A stretch of DNA of 64,000 nt from CBDEUK01 sp965250225. Lineage in GTDB: Bacteria; Pseudomonadota; Gammaproteobacteria; Eutrophobiales; Eutrophobiaceae. The stretch's first letter is position 1; every line of letters begins with the position of its first letter. The position numbers and the translations under genes were made by a program. Positions 44,050 to 53,293 of this stretch are shown piece after piece. The DNA is taken from the NCBI GenBank assembly GCA_965250225.1, contig CBDFNQ010000027.1, forward strand, positions 96,953 through 160,952, read 5' to 3'. Under the pieces are notes generated by a model, which was given only the letters and a program-made list of their open reading frames with translations, was not told the origin of the DNA and did no database searches.

Positions 44050-44823
44050 TTAATTTAATTTACGCTGAAAAACCCAGTTGGAATCATCGGATTCTGATTT
44101 GTAAAATTTATAGCCGCCAGTTTTGAACGATTTGATTTGTTCAGCATCAGTCATTTTGTTTTTAATAATGTAGGCACTCATAAGTCCACGGGCCTTCTTG
44201 GCAAAAAAACTGATAATTTTGTATTTGCCGTTTTTATAATCCTTAAACACAGGGGTGATGATTCTGGCATTGATTTCAGCGGACTGTATGGATTTGAAGT
44301 ACTCATTTGAGGCCAGATTTATTAACGTCTGGCTTTTTGATTTTTTTAAATCAGTATTTATTTGTTGGGTTAATTGTGAACCCCAGAATTCATATAAATC
44401 TTTACCACGTTTATTTTCAAACTTTGTTTCCATTTCAAGACGATAAGCCTGTATTAGATCCAGTGGGCGTAATACGCCATAGAGGCCGGATAATATTCGT
44501 AAATGTTTTTGTGCGAATTTGAAATCCTCATGAGTAAATGAATTCGGATCGAGTCCGGTATAAACATCACCCTTAAAAGCCAGTAAGGCTTGTTTGGCAT
44601 TTTTTGTTGTGAACGGTGTTTTCCAGTCATTAAAGCGAGTGAAGTTCAAAACACCTAATTTGTCACTAATACACATTAATGATGAAACCTCAGCGGGAGT
44701 GTATTTTTTCAGACTTTTGATCAACATTTTCGAATCGTCCAACAATGTTGGTTGCGTATGCGTTTTAGTTATGGCCGGCGTTTCAAAATCTAGTGTCTTG
44801 GCTGGAGAAATAATGATAAGCAT
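44050..44823 (-). CDS. yaaA: YaaA family protein (peroxide stress)
   Basis: The 257-residue protein starts MLIIISPAKTLDF and has the conserved LYGVLRPLDLIQAYRLEMETKF and NLASNEYF segments. In Escherichia coli YaaA lowers intracellular unincorporated iron under hydrogen peroxide stress and limits DNA damage. The length matches the family. It stands alone, with short AT-rich gaps on both sides. Confidence 0.94.
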   Translation of the reverse strand: MLIIISPAKTLDFETPAITKTHTQPTLLDDSKMLIKSLKKYTPAEVSSLMCISDKLGVLNFTRFNDWKTPFTTKNAKQALLAFKGDVYTGLDPNSFTHEDFKFAQKHLRILSGLYGVLRPLDLIQAYRLEMETKFENKRGKDLYEFWGSQLTQQINTDLKKSKSQTLINLASNEYFKSIQSAEINARIITPVFKDYKNGKYKIISFFAKKARGLMSAYIIKNKMTDAEQIKSFKTGGYKFYKSESDDSNWVFQRKLN

Positions 44824-44932
44824 AAAATAAAAAGTCTCTTTTGTTCAATGGTTAAATAATAAAAGATACTAATCTGAAGCAGTAAAATGTCAAAGTAATA
44901 CGACGAAAAGGTGAAGTAAATCCTTAATATCT

Positions 44933-45994
44933 TTAAGCACGGGCAGAAAAAAATTGACCTTTTTGTTTTTGAAATTGAACGGTTAAAAAACGTATGCCGG
45001 TGTGAAAATTTGAATCTTCCTTTTGACTATGCGTTACTTCGCCAACGGCTTTAAAATCGCCGGCCTCAATTTTCAGAATCTGTCCGGATTCTATTAATTG
45101 CTTCGAATCGATACGAATGCCTGTAGGAGAAATGTCCAGCATGCGAAAACGATGTGTTTTGCCTGGCCAATCATAATAGATGTCTACGGTGTTGATTGAT
45201 TGTAATCGGTTAATTCCACGTCTTGCCTGATTTAATAAGGTTTCGGGTGGTGCAAACAAGGGGCTATCGCATTCCATACAATGTGGTGCTTCTTGTGGTG
45301 AGGGACTTTGGTTGTGCGGTGTTTTGCAAAAACTACAATATTGTGTGATCAGTGGTTTGTAGGCTGATGCTGTCGTTTTTGTGTTATCTGTGTTTGAAAT
45401 ATTATTGCTTTGATAGCTGGCAGTGAGGGCATTTTGTTTTGAGCTTGTCTTTGGTGTAGTTGTTGTCTGTTGTTTTAATAGATTTACAGCCTCAGCGTGG
45501 TCACATTTAAGCAGGGCTTGATCGTAAAATTTCTTTTGCTTTGGGTTTGTCAAAACCTGAAATGCTTCCTTCAATATCTTGCTGGCTTTGGGACTGTTTG
45601 TTTTCTTTGAGAGTGTTTGGTAACTCGATGAAATTATCGCTTCTGGCGAATCTGTTTGCACATGCAAAACACGATAATAATTTCGTTGATTATTATTTGA
45701 AGAAGGTGTTGTTACTGATTTGTTCTTTTTCTCAGAGGTTTGTTTAATATGACCTCGTGAGAGTTGTTTGATGCAGTATTCTTCCAGCAGGACGTTATCA
45801 TACTCGGCCCGTTTAACTGGATTTCTTAAGGTGTTGTAGGCCATGTTGATCAAGCTGGCATTTCGTTCATCGCCACCCAGATCAGGGTGCATGCGAAGTT
45901 TTTGTAACAAGGTTCGATAGTTCGTTTTAATGACATCAGTTGATGCATCAGGTTGAACCTTAAGTATTCGATAATAATTTCGTCGGTTATTCAT
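44933..45994 (-). CDS. Tandem J-domain, zinc-ribbon and PilZ fusion protein
   Basis: The 353-residue protein has four parts. First is an intact J domain (about residues 4-70, HPD at 36-38). Second is another J-like domain (about 103-165) starting NYYRVLHVQ but lacking HPD. A polar linker then leads to a four-cysteine ribbon (CSFC and CMEC, about 222-245), and a C-terminal PilZ-type domain (about 265-345) with HRFRMLDISPTGIRI. PilZ domains bind cyclic di-GMP, but the usual RxxxR motif is not clear here. It could tie DnaK recruitment to a signal or surface function. It lies downstream of the PII-like gene on the same strand. Confidence 0.75.
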   Translation of the reverse strand: MNNRRNYYRILKVQPDASTDVIKTNYRTLLQKLRMHPDLGGDERNASLINMAYNTLRNPVKRAEYDNVLLEEYCIKQLSRGHIKQTSEKKNKSVTTPSSNNNQRNYYRVLHVQTDSPEAIISSSYQTLSKKTNSPKASKILKEAFQVLTNPKQKKFYDQALLKCDHAEAVNLLKQQTTTTPKTSSKQNALTASYQSNNISNTDNTKTTASAYKPLITQYCSFCKTPHNQSPSPQEAPHCMECDSPLFAPPETLLNQARRGINRLQSINTVDIYYDWPGKTHRFRMLDISPTGIRIDSKQLIESGQILKIEAGDFKAVGEVTHSQKEDSNFHTGIRFLTVQFQKQKGQFFSARA

Positions 45995-46016
45995 TTTAAA
46001 ATATTACGTGTTCTAA

Positions 46017-47240
46017 CTATGCGGTTACAGTAGAAGAGAAATTTTGCTCGGCTGTCAGTCTGTCTTTTGTAAAATAAGTGATAACTTTTCCGACCTGTCG
46101 TTTATAAAAGCAAACATTGTGCATGTCGTGCTTGATCACTGCTACTTTCATGCTTTCAAGTACTTGTTCAGACAATGTTTCGTTGTGTACGAAGCGTATT
46201 ACCCCGTCTTCGCGGTTGAGTTTAATTCCAGTGGATGTTTTTTTACATTCAGCTTCAATGAATTTCGCATAACTGACGTATGCACCTGTAGCACCTGCAT
46301 CCGATGCAGCGTTGAGCATGGTCTCAACATGTTTTCTTGCAATAACACACGAAAGGCCGATCTGATTTTGTAAGCTGGGGCGTGGCTTTATTTTGCCTTG
46401 TAAATTTAAACCAGCGATTTTTGTTGAACCACCTTGCACTATCACGTTTTGTTGGCGCCATTGACCACTTCCCATAAGCGTGTCAATGGCTGATATCATT
46501 TGTTTCATATTGGCTCCATAACTTCGGTTGCCGTATGTGCTGGCGATATTGATGAGTCCTTTTTGCACGGGCATTCTATAAATAAAACCGCGCCCAGGCA
46601 TATCAATACGTCCTGCCTCGACCATTGATTCGATGATGGTGTCGGCATCATTGTTGTCAGCGATGATTGTTAACACTTCCTGTTGCGATTTTTTTGTGAT
46701 CCGCAGCCAGCCGAGCCGATCACGTAAGCCGCGGCCATGGCAATAATTAATAATGGGGCCATGTGCACCGGTTTGTAAGGCGGCACGTGAAACGACATCG
46801 GTTTGTTCTTCACCCAGAATGCAGGTGATAGCACTTAAATTTTCACGTAAATTCAGTGATGCGTTATGCTCTTCTTTTTCTTCGTGCGCATCTAACTCTG
46901 ACCATAAATGAAAATCTTCCGTATGTATGACTTCGTCACATGGAATAGAATAGACAGCACCTGCTCCTGGTAGATATAAATGCCCTTTGTTGATGACCTG
47001 TTCCATGATGAAGTCCACTTCCAGATCGGGAACAAGAAACTGTAAAAAATCTTTTTCCGGACTTAATACAGGTAGAAAAGAATGATACCAACTGTCTCTG
47101 ACCAGCGTGCCTCGAGCATGCATTAATAGAACATTTTGATCGCCGAGTGTAAAAACTGATTCAATACAGGCTTGCGATGTCTGCTTCGGAAGGATGGCCG
47201 TGACAACTGATATATTTTTGTGGGTTAAGAAATCACTCAT
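46017..47240 (-). CDS. Protein with three tandem PII-like domains
   Basis: The 407-residue protein consists of PII-like (GlnB-fold) repeats, at about residues 8-115, 135-230 and 300-395. The clearest elements are in the second: ALQTGAHGPIINYCHGRG, then EVLTIIADNNDADTIIESMVEAGRIDMPGRGFIYRMPV. The uridylylation-type YxGxEY loop of GlnB/GlnK is missing. Its start overlaps the end of the DUF1538 transporter gene by 4 bases. PII-like proteins are known regulators of membrane transporters, so control of the partner is likely. A single chain with three domains could mimic a PII trimer. Confidence 0.8.
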   Translation of the reverse strand: MSDFLTHKNISVVTAILPKQTSQACIESVFTLGDQNVLLMHARGTLVRDSWYHSFLPVLSPEKDFLQFLVPDLEVDFIMEQVINKGHLYLPGAGAVYSIPCDEVIHTEDFHLWSELDAHEEKEEHNASLNLRENLSAITCILGEEQTDVVSRAALQTGAHGPIINYCHGRGLRDRLGWLRITKKSQQEVLTIIADNNDADTIIESMVEAGRIDMPGRGFIYRMPVQKGLINIASTYGNRSYGANMKQMISAIDTLMGSGQWRQQNVIVQGGSTKIAGLNLQGKIKPRPSLQNQIGLSCVIARKHVETMLNAASDAGATGAYVSYAKFIEAECKKTSTGIKLNREDGVIRFVHNETLSEQVLESMKVAVIKHDMHNVCFYKRQVGKVITYFTKDRLTAEQNFSSTVTA

Positions 47241-49126
47241 GTTGATTCTTCCAGCGCGATATCAATGGATGATTGTTTACGTGCCCTTGAAACCAGTAGT
47301 CCAACGGTTAAGACGGTAATGATTGGTCCGACAGAAGCCAATGCAAGAATACCAAAGCCATTTATCAATCCAGGAATATTCGCACCTATGCCAAGACCCA
47401 TTGCCAATACCAGTGGAACTGTAATCGGTCCGGTAGTAACACCGGCACTGTCCCAGGCAAAATTGACAAAATCCTCGGATGATATTGAAGTCAATATCAA
47501 TAAAATGAGATACGGTGGAATAAGGAAATAGGTCAGAGGAATATTATGCGTGAGCATATAAACCCCAACAGCAATGCCCAGGCCAACGCCTATCGCAACT
47601 GATTGCATGAGCAGTCGTTTTCGAAATGAACCGACTGTGATTTGTTCGACTGTGTTACCCAATGCATTCAAGGCAGGCTCGGCCAATGTAGCACCATAGC
47701 CGAGTAAAAAGCCAAAAATAACCGCAACAGATTTTCCAACTGCTGTTGATTCAAATAAGGGCTTTGTCACATCGCTCATTCCCCACGGGACAATGTTGGC
47801 AAAGGTTCCCGGTACATTGCTGCCAAGTTGAGCCCCAAGCGGTGTTAAGCCCAGTGAGATGCCGAGTACAAATAGTGTCATGCCGATTAAGGCGAAAATA
47901 AGCCCTATTTTTAATTCGATGCTTGCGTTGTATTTATCCGGTAATACCCATTTCAATGTCAAAAATAAAAACAAACATAAAGGTACGATGGCACGGATGG
48001 CAGAAAAGACTGAGGATTTAATTTCGCTGTAAATATTTTTTTGTGGATCCCATTGAGTGTCCTCTATAACGCGCGCTCGAATATTGGGAATCTTTTCAAT
48101 GATCAGTGTTGGTTCAACCAGCACAATCCGGCCATTTTCAAGACGAGCCTTACCACCTTCAAAGCGTAATTTATGATCTTTTGGCACAAAACCGTACGCT
48201 ATAAAATCTGCAAGCTCTTTTTCAGTGAATTCTGCTTTGGGTGTATTTGACTTGTTTAGGTCGATTTTTTCAGTTTGAAAAACATCGATTGGATCGCCCT
48301 GATAATTTTCCTCACCGTAATAATCCTTGACTAGAAAATGATATAGACCGAGTGATAACACCAGTAAGATAGGGAACAGGGATGCCAGGGTGACAATACC
48401 AAATCCTGCATTATGTGAATCTTCATCACCAACAATTCGGCACACACCGATACCAAGAGCCAGGACCAGTGGTACGGTTACCGGCCCTGTTGTGACGGCT
48501 CCACAGTCCCAGGCTAGGCCCAGCAGAGGTTGCAAGATGGCGTTATTGTGCATGGTGACGGTGAATATCAACATTGACAATATCAGTGGAAACAGGAGTG
48601 TTTTTAACGACCATCCGTAGAAAAAACGCAAAATTCCCAGTGACACGGCCAGCCCCACTCCAATGCCAACAGCCAGGACTAACTGATCAGAAAAATCATT
48701 GAGCATGCTATAGAGCAATGGTGCTTCATGAGCCTGAATACCTACGCCGGCTAAACGAAGTATGCCAATCGCCGGTTCTGCAAAGGTCACGCCTATGCCT
48801 AGAAAAAAACCAAAAATGAGGATCGTCATCAGGGAAGTGTTTCGTGGCAGTACAGCACCAATGGTTTCACCGAGAGGCATTAAACCCAGCCTGAGTCCTT
48901 CCATAAAAAACATCAGGCCTATCATCACAATCACAACACCAATTCCAATCATTGAGGCATAAACAATGGGTAAGTTCAGAATCAGTGTTTGAAACAACAT
49001 CAGATAAATAATGATGAACCAGATATTTTTTAACTGCTCAATAAAATTTTCCCGAATATAAGGCAGGAGAATTTTTAGAGAATCGCGAAATCCCAGGTTC
49101 AGGGTATTGTTGCTTTTTGCAGTCAC
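47237..49126 (-). CDS. DUF1538 family membrane transporter
   Basis: The 629-residue, many-pass membrane protein is built from two similar halves. The paired motifs are GLMPLGETIGAVLP / GLTPLGAQLGSNVP, GVTFAEPAIGIL / GATLAEPALNAL, and AWDCGAVTTGPVTVPLVLALG / AWDSAGVTTGPITVPLVLAMG. This inverted- or tandem-repeat design suggests a transporter. A soluble loop of about 100 residues separates the halves. The substrate is unknown. The PII-like gene follows with a 4-base overlap. Confidence 0.82.
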   Translation of the reverse strand: MTAKSNNTLNLGFRDSLKILLPYIRENFIEQLKNIWFIIIYLMLFQTLILNLPIVYASMIGIGVVIVMIGLMFFMEGLRLGLMPLGETIGAVLPRNTSLMTILIFGFFLGIGVTFAEPAIGILRLAGVGIQAHEAPLLYSMLNDFSDQLVLAVGIGVGLAVSLGILRFFYGWSLKTLLFPLILSMLIFTVTMHNNAILQPLLGLAWDCGAVTTGPVTVPLVLALGIGVCRIVGDEDSHNAGFGIVTLASLFPILLVLSLGLYHFLVKDYYGEENYQGDPIDVFQTEKIDLNKSNTPKAEFTEKELADFIAYGFVPKDHKLRFEGGKARLENGRIVLVEPTLIIEKIPNIRARVIEDTQWDPQKNIYSEIKSSVFSAIRAIVPLCLFLFLTLKWVLPDKYNASIELKIGLIFALIGMTLFVLGISLGLTPLGAQLGSNVPGTFANIVPWGMSDVTKPLFESTAVGKSVAVIFGFLLGYGATLAEPALNALGNTVEQITVGSFRKRLLMQSVAIGVGLGIAVGVYMLTHNIPLTYFLIPPYLILLILTSISSEDFVNFAWDSAGVTTGPITVPLVLAMGLGIGANIPGLINGFGILALASVGPIITVLTVGLLVSRARKQSSIDIALEEST

Positions 49127-49285
49127 AATTTATTATATCGTTTGTTTTAAGCTTTTGTTTAGTAAATAAAAGGAGCAAATATCGTGCAATATTTATGGAC
49201 TGGTCAAGGTTTATTGCAGGAGAGTTGAAATGAGGGCTTACTAAGCATGATAATATGCGTCTTTTTCTGACAAAGTACGAGAGAC

Positions 49286-50248
49286 GTGCAAGCACAATTC
49301 AATCATCAATCAGCTGCCCCAGTTATCGTGGCCGCTCTATATCAATTCAAGGATTTGCCTGATTTTCATGAAATTCGTGAACCCTTGCTGGATTTTTGCA
49401 TTGCGCAAGAGCTTAAAGGCACTTTATTACTAGCGGAGGAGGGTATTAATGGCACCGTTGCTGGTGATCGTTCAGGAATATCACATCTAAAAGAACACCT
49501 GGAACAACAATTAGGGTTTGAGCGCCTTGAGTATAAAGAATCGCTGACGGACGAATTTCCATTTCATCGCATGAAAGTCAAACTGAAAAAAGAAATTGTT
49601 ACTTTGGGTGTACCCGGAGTGAGTCCTGATAACTTCAGTGGGACACGATTGGAAATGAAACAATGGAATGAAGTGATTAATGATCCTGATGTACTTGTGA
49701 TCGATACCCGTAATCAATACGAGGTGGATATTGGTACCTTCAAGAATGCTATTTCACCAGAGACACAAAATTTCCGTGAATTTCCTGATTTTGTTGAGAA
49801 GAATCTTGATCCGCAAATACATCCGCGAGTTGCGATGTTTTGTACCGGTGGTATTCGTTGTGAAAAAGCATCCTCGTATATGTTGAGTCGTGGTTTCAAA
49901 GATGTGTATCAATTGGATGGTGGAATTCTTCGTTATCTGGAAGATGCTAAAGAACAGGATGAAGAGAATCTATGGCAGGGTGATTGTTTCGTTTTTGATT
50001 CGAGAGTTTCAGTGGGTCAAGATTTGGCAAAGGGCAATTATCTACAATGCTTTGCTTGTCGCAGACCTATTACTGATGACGATATGCAGTCACCGAAATA
50101 TCAACAAGGTGTTTCCTGTCCGAATTGTTACGATGAACTGGATGATAATAAACGCGATCGGTTTGCAGAAAGGCAACGTCAAGTTGAGTTAGCAGAAAAA
50201 CGTGGGACGTTTCACATCGGAATGTCACAGGAACCGAAAGATAGATAG
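49286..50248 (+). CDS. trhO: tRNA uridine(34) hydroxylase TrhO (rhodanese family)
   Basis: The 320-residue protein has a GTG start. It has the YceA/TrhO N-terminal domain (LLLAEEGINGTVAG), then a rhodanese domain with the active-site loop FCTGGIRCEKASSYM near residue 192, then a C-terminal cysteine cluster (CFACRRP, CPNCYD). It hydroxylates uridine at the wobble position of tRNAs. The length and layout match the family. Confidence 0.94.
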   Translation: MQAQFNHQSAAPVIVAALYQFKDLPDFHEIREPLLDFCIAQELKGTLLLAEEGINGTVAGDRSGISHLKEHLEQQLGFERLEYKESLTDEFPFHRMKVKLKKEIVTLGVPGVSPDNFSGTRLEMKQWNEVINDPDVLVIDTRNQYEVDIGTFKNAISPETQNFREFPDFVEKNLDPQIHPRVAMFCTGGIRCEKASSYMLSRGFKDVYQLDGGILRYLEDAKEQDEENLWQGDCFVFDSRVSVGQDLAKGNYLQCFACRRPITDDDMQSPKYQQGVSCPNCYDELDDNKRDRFAERQRQVELAEKRGTFHIGMSQEPKDR

Positions 50249-50288
50249 ACTTGATTACTGTACAACAATAAAATTTGAAGGAGATAAC

Positions 50289-50813
50289 ATGTTAGAAAAA
50301 ATTGAAGAGGCACTGGAATCGACAATATTCAAGAGTCGTTGGTTGTTGGCACCGTTTTATGTTGGTTTGGTCATAAGTATAATTCTGCTGTTCATCAAAT
50401 TTGCTCAAGAATTATGGCATATGTCTGTCCATGTTTTTAGCATGGCAGAAAGTGATGTGATCATTGGCATCCTGGCTTTGGTCGATATGTCATTGGTGGG
50501 CAGTTTGTTGCTCATGATTATTTTCAGTGGCTATGAAATATTTGTCTCAAAAATTGATGTTGCCGATCACGAAGATAGACCAGACTGGATGGGTAAAGTA
50601 GATTTCTCCGGTTTAAAACTGAAAGTGATTGGCGCGATCGTCGCTATTTCAGCGATAGACCTGTTAAAAACGTTCATGAATATACCTGGTGAATTAAGCA
50701 ATGAAGATACAAATGCTTTGTTGTGGAAGGTTGTGATTCATATGGCGTTTGTATTATCAGGTGTCTTTTTTGCCATCATGGATAAGATAGCAAGCGACAC
50801 ACAAAAACATTAG
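50289..50813 (+). CDS. YqhA family (UPF0114) inner membrane protein
   Basis: I chose the ATG at 50289 with an AAGGAGATAA ribosome site, giving 174 residues that start MLEKIEEALESTIFKSRWLL. It has about four membrane segments (near residues 18-40, 55-80, 105-125 and 140-160) and the family segment VDMSLVGSLLLMIIFSGYEIFVS. The function is unknown. Confidence 0.88.
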   Translation: MLEKIEEALESTIFKSRWLLAPFYVGLVISIILLFIKFAQELWHMSVHVFSMAESDVIIGILALVDMSLVGSLLLMIIFSGYEIFVSKIDVADHEDRPDWMGKVDFSGLKLKVIGAIVAISAIDLLKTFMNIPGELSNEDTNALLWKVVIHMAFVLSGVFFAIMDKIASDTQKH

Positions 50814-50939
50814 TGTTAATCAAGAGATTAATTCCGGCTTATATGGGATCCATAAATTCAACAAGTTAATTATTTTCGAACTAAGATAGGGTCATTAAGT
50901 CTTAAATACATACTAATTATTTAGAAGAGTATTAAGACT

Positions 50940-51680
50940 ATGAGATGGCAAATTATTGGTGTTCTGGTTCTGTTTTTTCAGGCTTTTGTAGTATCTGCGG
51001 CAGAACCATCATGGGATCTATATGCGGAGTTATTGACTGACTACGTCCAAACTTCCAGTCATCATGATACGACATTGAACTGGGTCAATTATTCCCAGCT
51101 TAAAAACGATCCAGATTTCTCTTTGCTTGTACAACAAATTGAAAAATTTTCATCTGAAGATCTTAAGACAAAAGAAGAGAAACTCGCATTTTATATCAAC
51201 ACCTATAATATCCTTACTCTAAAAATGGTTGTGGACAACTGGCCGCTAAAAAGCATCAAAGATGCTGGTGGTTTTTTCACATCAGTCTGGGAAAAAAATG
51301 CAGGAAAGATCGGCGGCACAATAGTTACCCTGAATGACATTGAACATGAAATTCTTCGTCCAATGGGTGAGCCAAGAATACATATGGCTATAGTCTGTGC
51401 CTCTATTAGTTGTCCCGATTTACGAACTGAACCCTACACTGCAGAAAAGCTGAATGAACAATTGACGGATCAAACACGTTTATTCCTGTCGAATTCTCAG
51501 AAAGGACTGAAAATTATGGGCAACAGAGCGACAACATCAAAGATATTTGACTGGTTCGAAGAAGATTTTCTGATCGGCTATGAAGGCGTCGAAGATTTTA
51601 TTAGACAATATTCAGAACTACATTCTGATATAAATCTAAGGACTAATCTGTCTTACGACTGGAAATTAAATGGTGAATAA
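50940..51680 (+). CDS. DUF547 domain exported protein
   Basis: The 246-residue protein has a signal peptide (cleavage near VSAAE). Its DUF547 region includes KLAFYINTYNILTLKMVV, LNDIEHEILRP and HMAIVCASISCPDLRTEPY. The pattern of conserved His and Cys residues suggests a catalytic or metal-binding site, but the reaction is unknown. It is followed 27 bases later by the DUF4396 gene. Confidence 0.88.
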   Translation: MRWQIIGVLVLFFQAFVVSAAEPSWDLYAELLTDYVQTSSHHDTTLNWVNYSQLKNDPDFSLLVQQIEKFSSEDLKTKEEKLAFYINTYNILTLKMVVDNWPLKSIKDAGGFFTSVWEKNAGKIGGTIVTLNDIEHEILRPMGEPRIHMAIVCASISCPDLRTEPYTAEKLNEQLTDQTRLFLSNSQKGLKIMGNRATTSKIFDWFEEDFLIGYEGVEDFIRQYSELHSDINLRTNLSYDWKLNGE

Positions 51681-51706
51681 CACATAAATTTAGATAAGAA
51701 AGTCAC

Positions 51707-52162
51707 ATGAATGAATGCCATCAACATGATGCAGAAGAGGTTAATACTGAACGACTTGCAATTTCAGCAACACTCCATTGTTTAACGGGCTGCGTCATTG
51801 GTGAAACAATTGGTTTATGGCTAGGAGTTTCTCTGGGCTGGCAAGCTTTGCAAACGGCTATCGTTGCGACAATCCTGGCGTTTATCACGGGTTTCGCATT
51901 GACACTTTTTCCTGCTTTTAAGCAGGGATTAAACTTAAGAGAAACATTCAAAGCTGTCTGGTTAGGCGAGGTTATTTCAATAGGGACTATGGAAGTGGTG
52001 ATGAACCTGGTGGATTATTGGGCTGGCGGCATGAACGCTGATTCAATCCTGGAGCCGATATTCTGGCTCAGCCTGGGTGCTGCAATCGTCGCCGGGTTTG
52101 CTGCAGGTTATCCGGTTAACTACTTCATGTTAAAAAATAACATAAAGCAAAAATGTCATTAG
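51707..52162 (+). CDS. DUF4396 family membrane protein
   Basis: The 151-residue protein has a short His/Cys-bearing N terminus (MNECHQHDAEE) and about four membrane segments. It has the family pattern ATLHCLTGCVIGETIGLWLG, FALTLFPAFKQGL, and a closing GYPVNYFML. Its role is unknown; members are often found near metal- or redox-related genes. Confidence 0.8.
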   Translation: MNECHQHDAEEVNTERLAISATLHCLTGCVIGETIGLWLGVSLGWQALQTAIVATILAFITGFALTLFPAFKQGLNLRETFKAVWLGEVISIGTMEVVMNLVDYWAGGMNADSILEPIFWLSLGAAIVAGFAAGYPVNYFMLKNNIKQKCH

Positions 52163-52231
52163 TTTTCATATATTATATAGATCAATATTGAATACTTTAT
52201 TCGACTCTTTTGGACTCATGATAGTGCTTTT

Positions 52232-53290
52232 ATGAATACTAACCGCCTTGTCTTTTGTTTTTTAATTTCCCTGTTTCCAATCGTGGCACTTGCTGGTGGC
52301 GGGTTTCCAGCTAATGTGCAGATTGAAGAAGCCATTCAAATTGAAATTGCACCTGTGATGAATATCCCTGGCACTGTTATCAGCCGCGATGATTCACGTA
52401 TTTCACTGGAAGTAGAAGGTGCGATCAAAAAAATCCTTGAGGTAGGTGATCGTGTCGAAGAAGGTGATGTCCTGGTTGAAGTTGATGCAACTTTCTATCA
52501 ACTTGAATTACAGGAATTTGAAACCTCTATTATGCCTATCGAGGCGCAGATGTCTTTTTCAGAACGTGAGGCAAAACGTCTGGAGAAGTTAGCGATGGAA
52601 AATAATGCAGCCAAAAACCGACTTGATGAAGTACAAAGCAATTATCAGGAATCTTTGGGTGAACTTAAAATTGCAAAGACAAAAATCAAACAGGCCAAAG
52701 ATAAAATCAGACGGACCCGAATCCTTGCTCCTTTTTCGGGTGTAATAACAGAACGATTCAAGGCTATCGGTGAATATGCCAGCCCTGGTGATGATGTTAT
52801 ACGTCTCGTCAATCAACAAAATTTAGAAATTCAGGCGCGTGCACCTCAATATACAATTTCTTTTATTCAGGGCCATAATGAACTGCTTGTGTTCGATGAA
52901 GAACATAATGCGAATATTGAAACGAAGAGTCAGATACGTACGGTCGTACCGGTTGGCGACAGGGTATCCCGTTTATATGAGTTACGACTAATGTTGAATG
53001 ATAGTAACTGGATGGCGGGACATTCGGTAAAAGTAGCGATACCCACTGGCCCCAGTAAAAAAGTAATTGCTGTAGTACATGATGCATTAGTCATACGGCG
53101 TGATGGTCTCAAGGTGTATCGAATTAATTCTGAGAACATAGCAGAGATGGTGCCAGTCACAACAGGTATAGCCGACAGGAGTCATATAGAAATCATCGGT
53201 GATATTAATGCCGGAGATAAAATTGTGATCCGTGGTAATGAACGCTTGCGTCCCGGACAAGAGGTTCAAATACAGGAAAGGACTCAGTAG
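52232..53290 (+). CDS. RND efflux periplasmic adaptor (membrane fusion protein)
   Basis: The 352-residue exported protein has a signal peptide (ending near ALAGG). It has a barrel-sandwich hybrid domain (EGAIKKILEVGDRVEEGDVLVEVD), a helical hairpin at about residues 90-155 and the second half ILAPFSGVITERFKAIGEYASPGD. It links an inner-membrane RND pump to an outer-membrane channel. The pump gene follows after 3 bases; no outer-membrane gene is in the window. Confidence 0.92.
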   Translation: MNTNRLVFCFLISLFPIVALAGGGFPANVQIEEAIQIEIAPVMNIPGTVISRDDSRISLEVEGAIKKILEVGDRVEEGDVLVEVDATFYQLELQEFETSIMPIEAQMSFSEREAKRLEKLAMENNAAKNRLDEVQSNYQESLGELKIAKTKIKQAKDKIRRTRILAPFSGVITERFKAIGEYASPGDDVIRLVNQQNLEIQARAPQYTISFIQGHNELLVFDEEHNANIETKSQIRTVVPVGDRVSRLYELRLMLNDSNWMAGHSVKVAIPTGPSKKVIAVVHDALVIRRDGLKVYRINSENIAEMVPVTTGIADRSHIEIIGDINAGDKIVIRGNERLRPGQEVQIQERTQ

Positions 53291-53293
53291 CTC

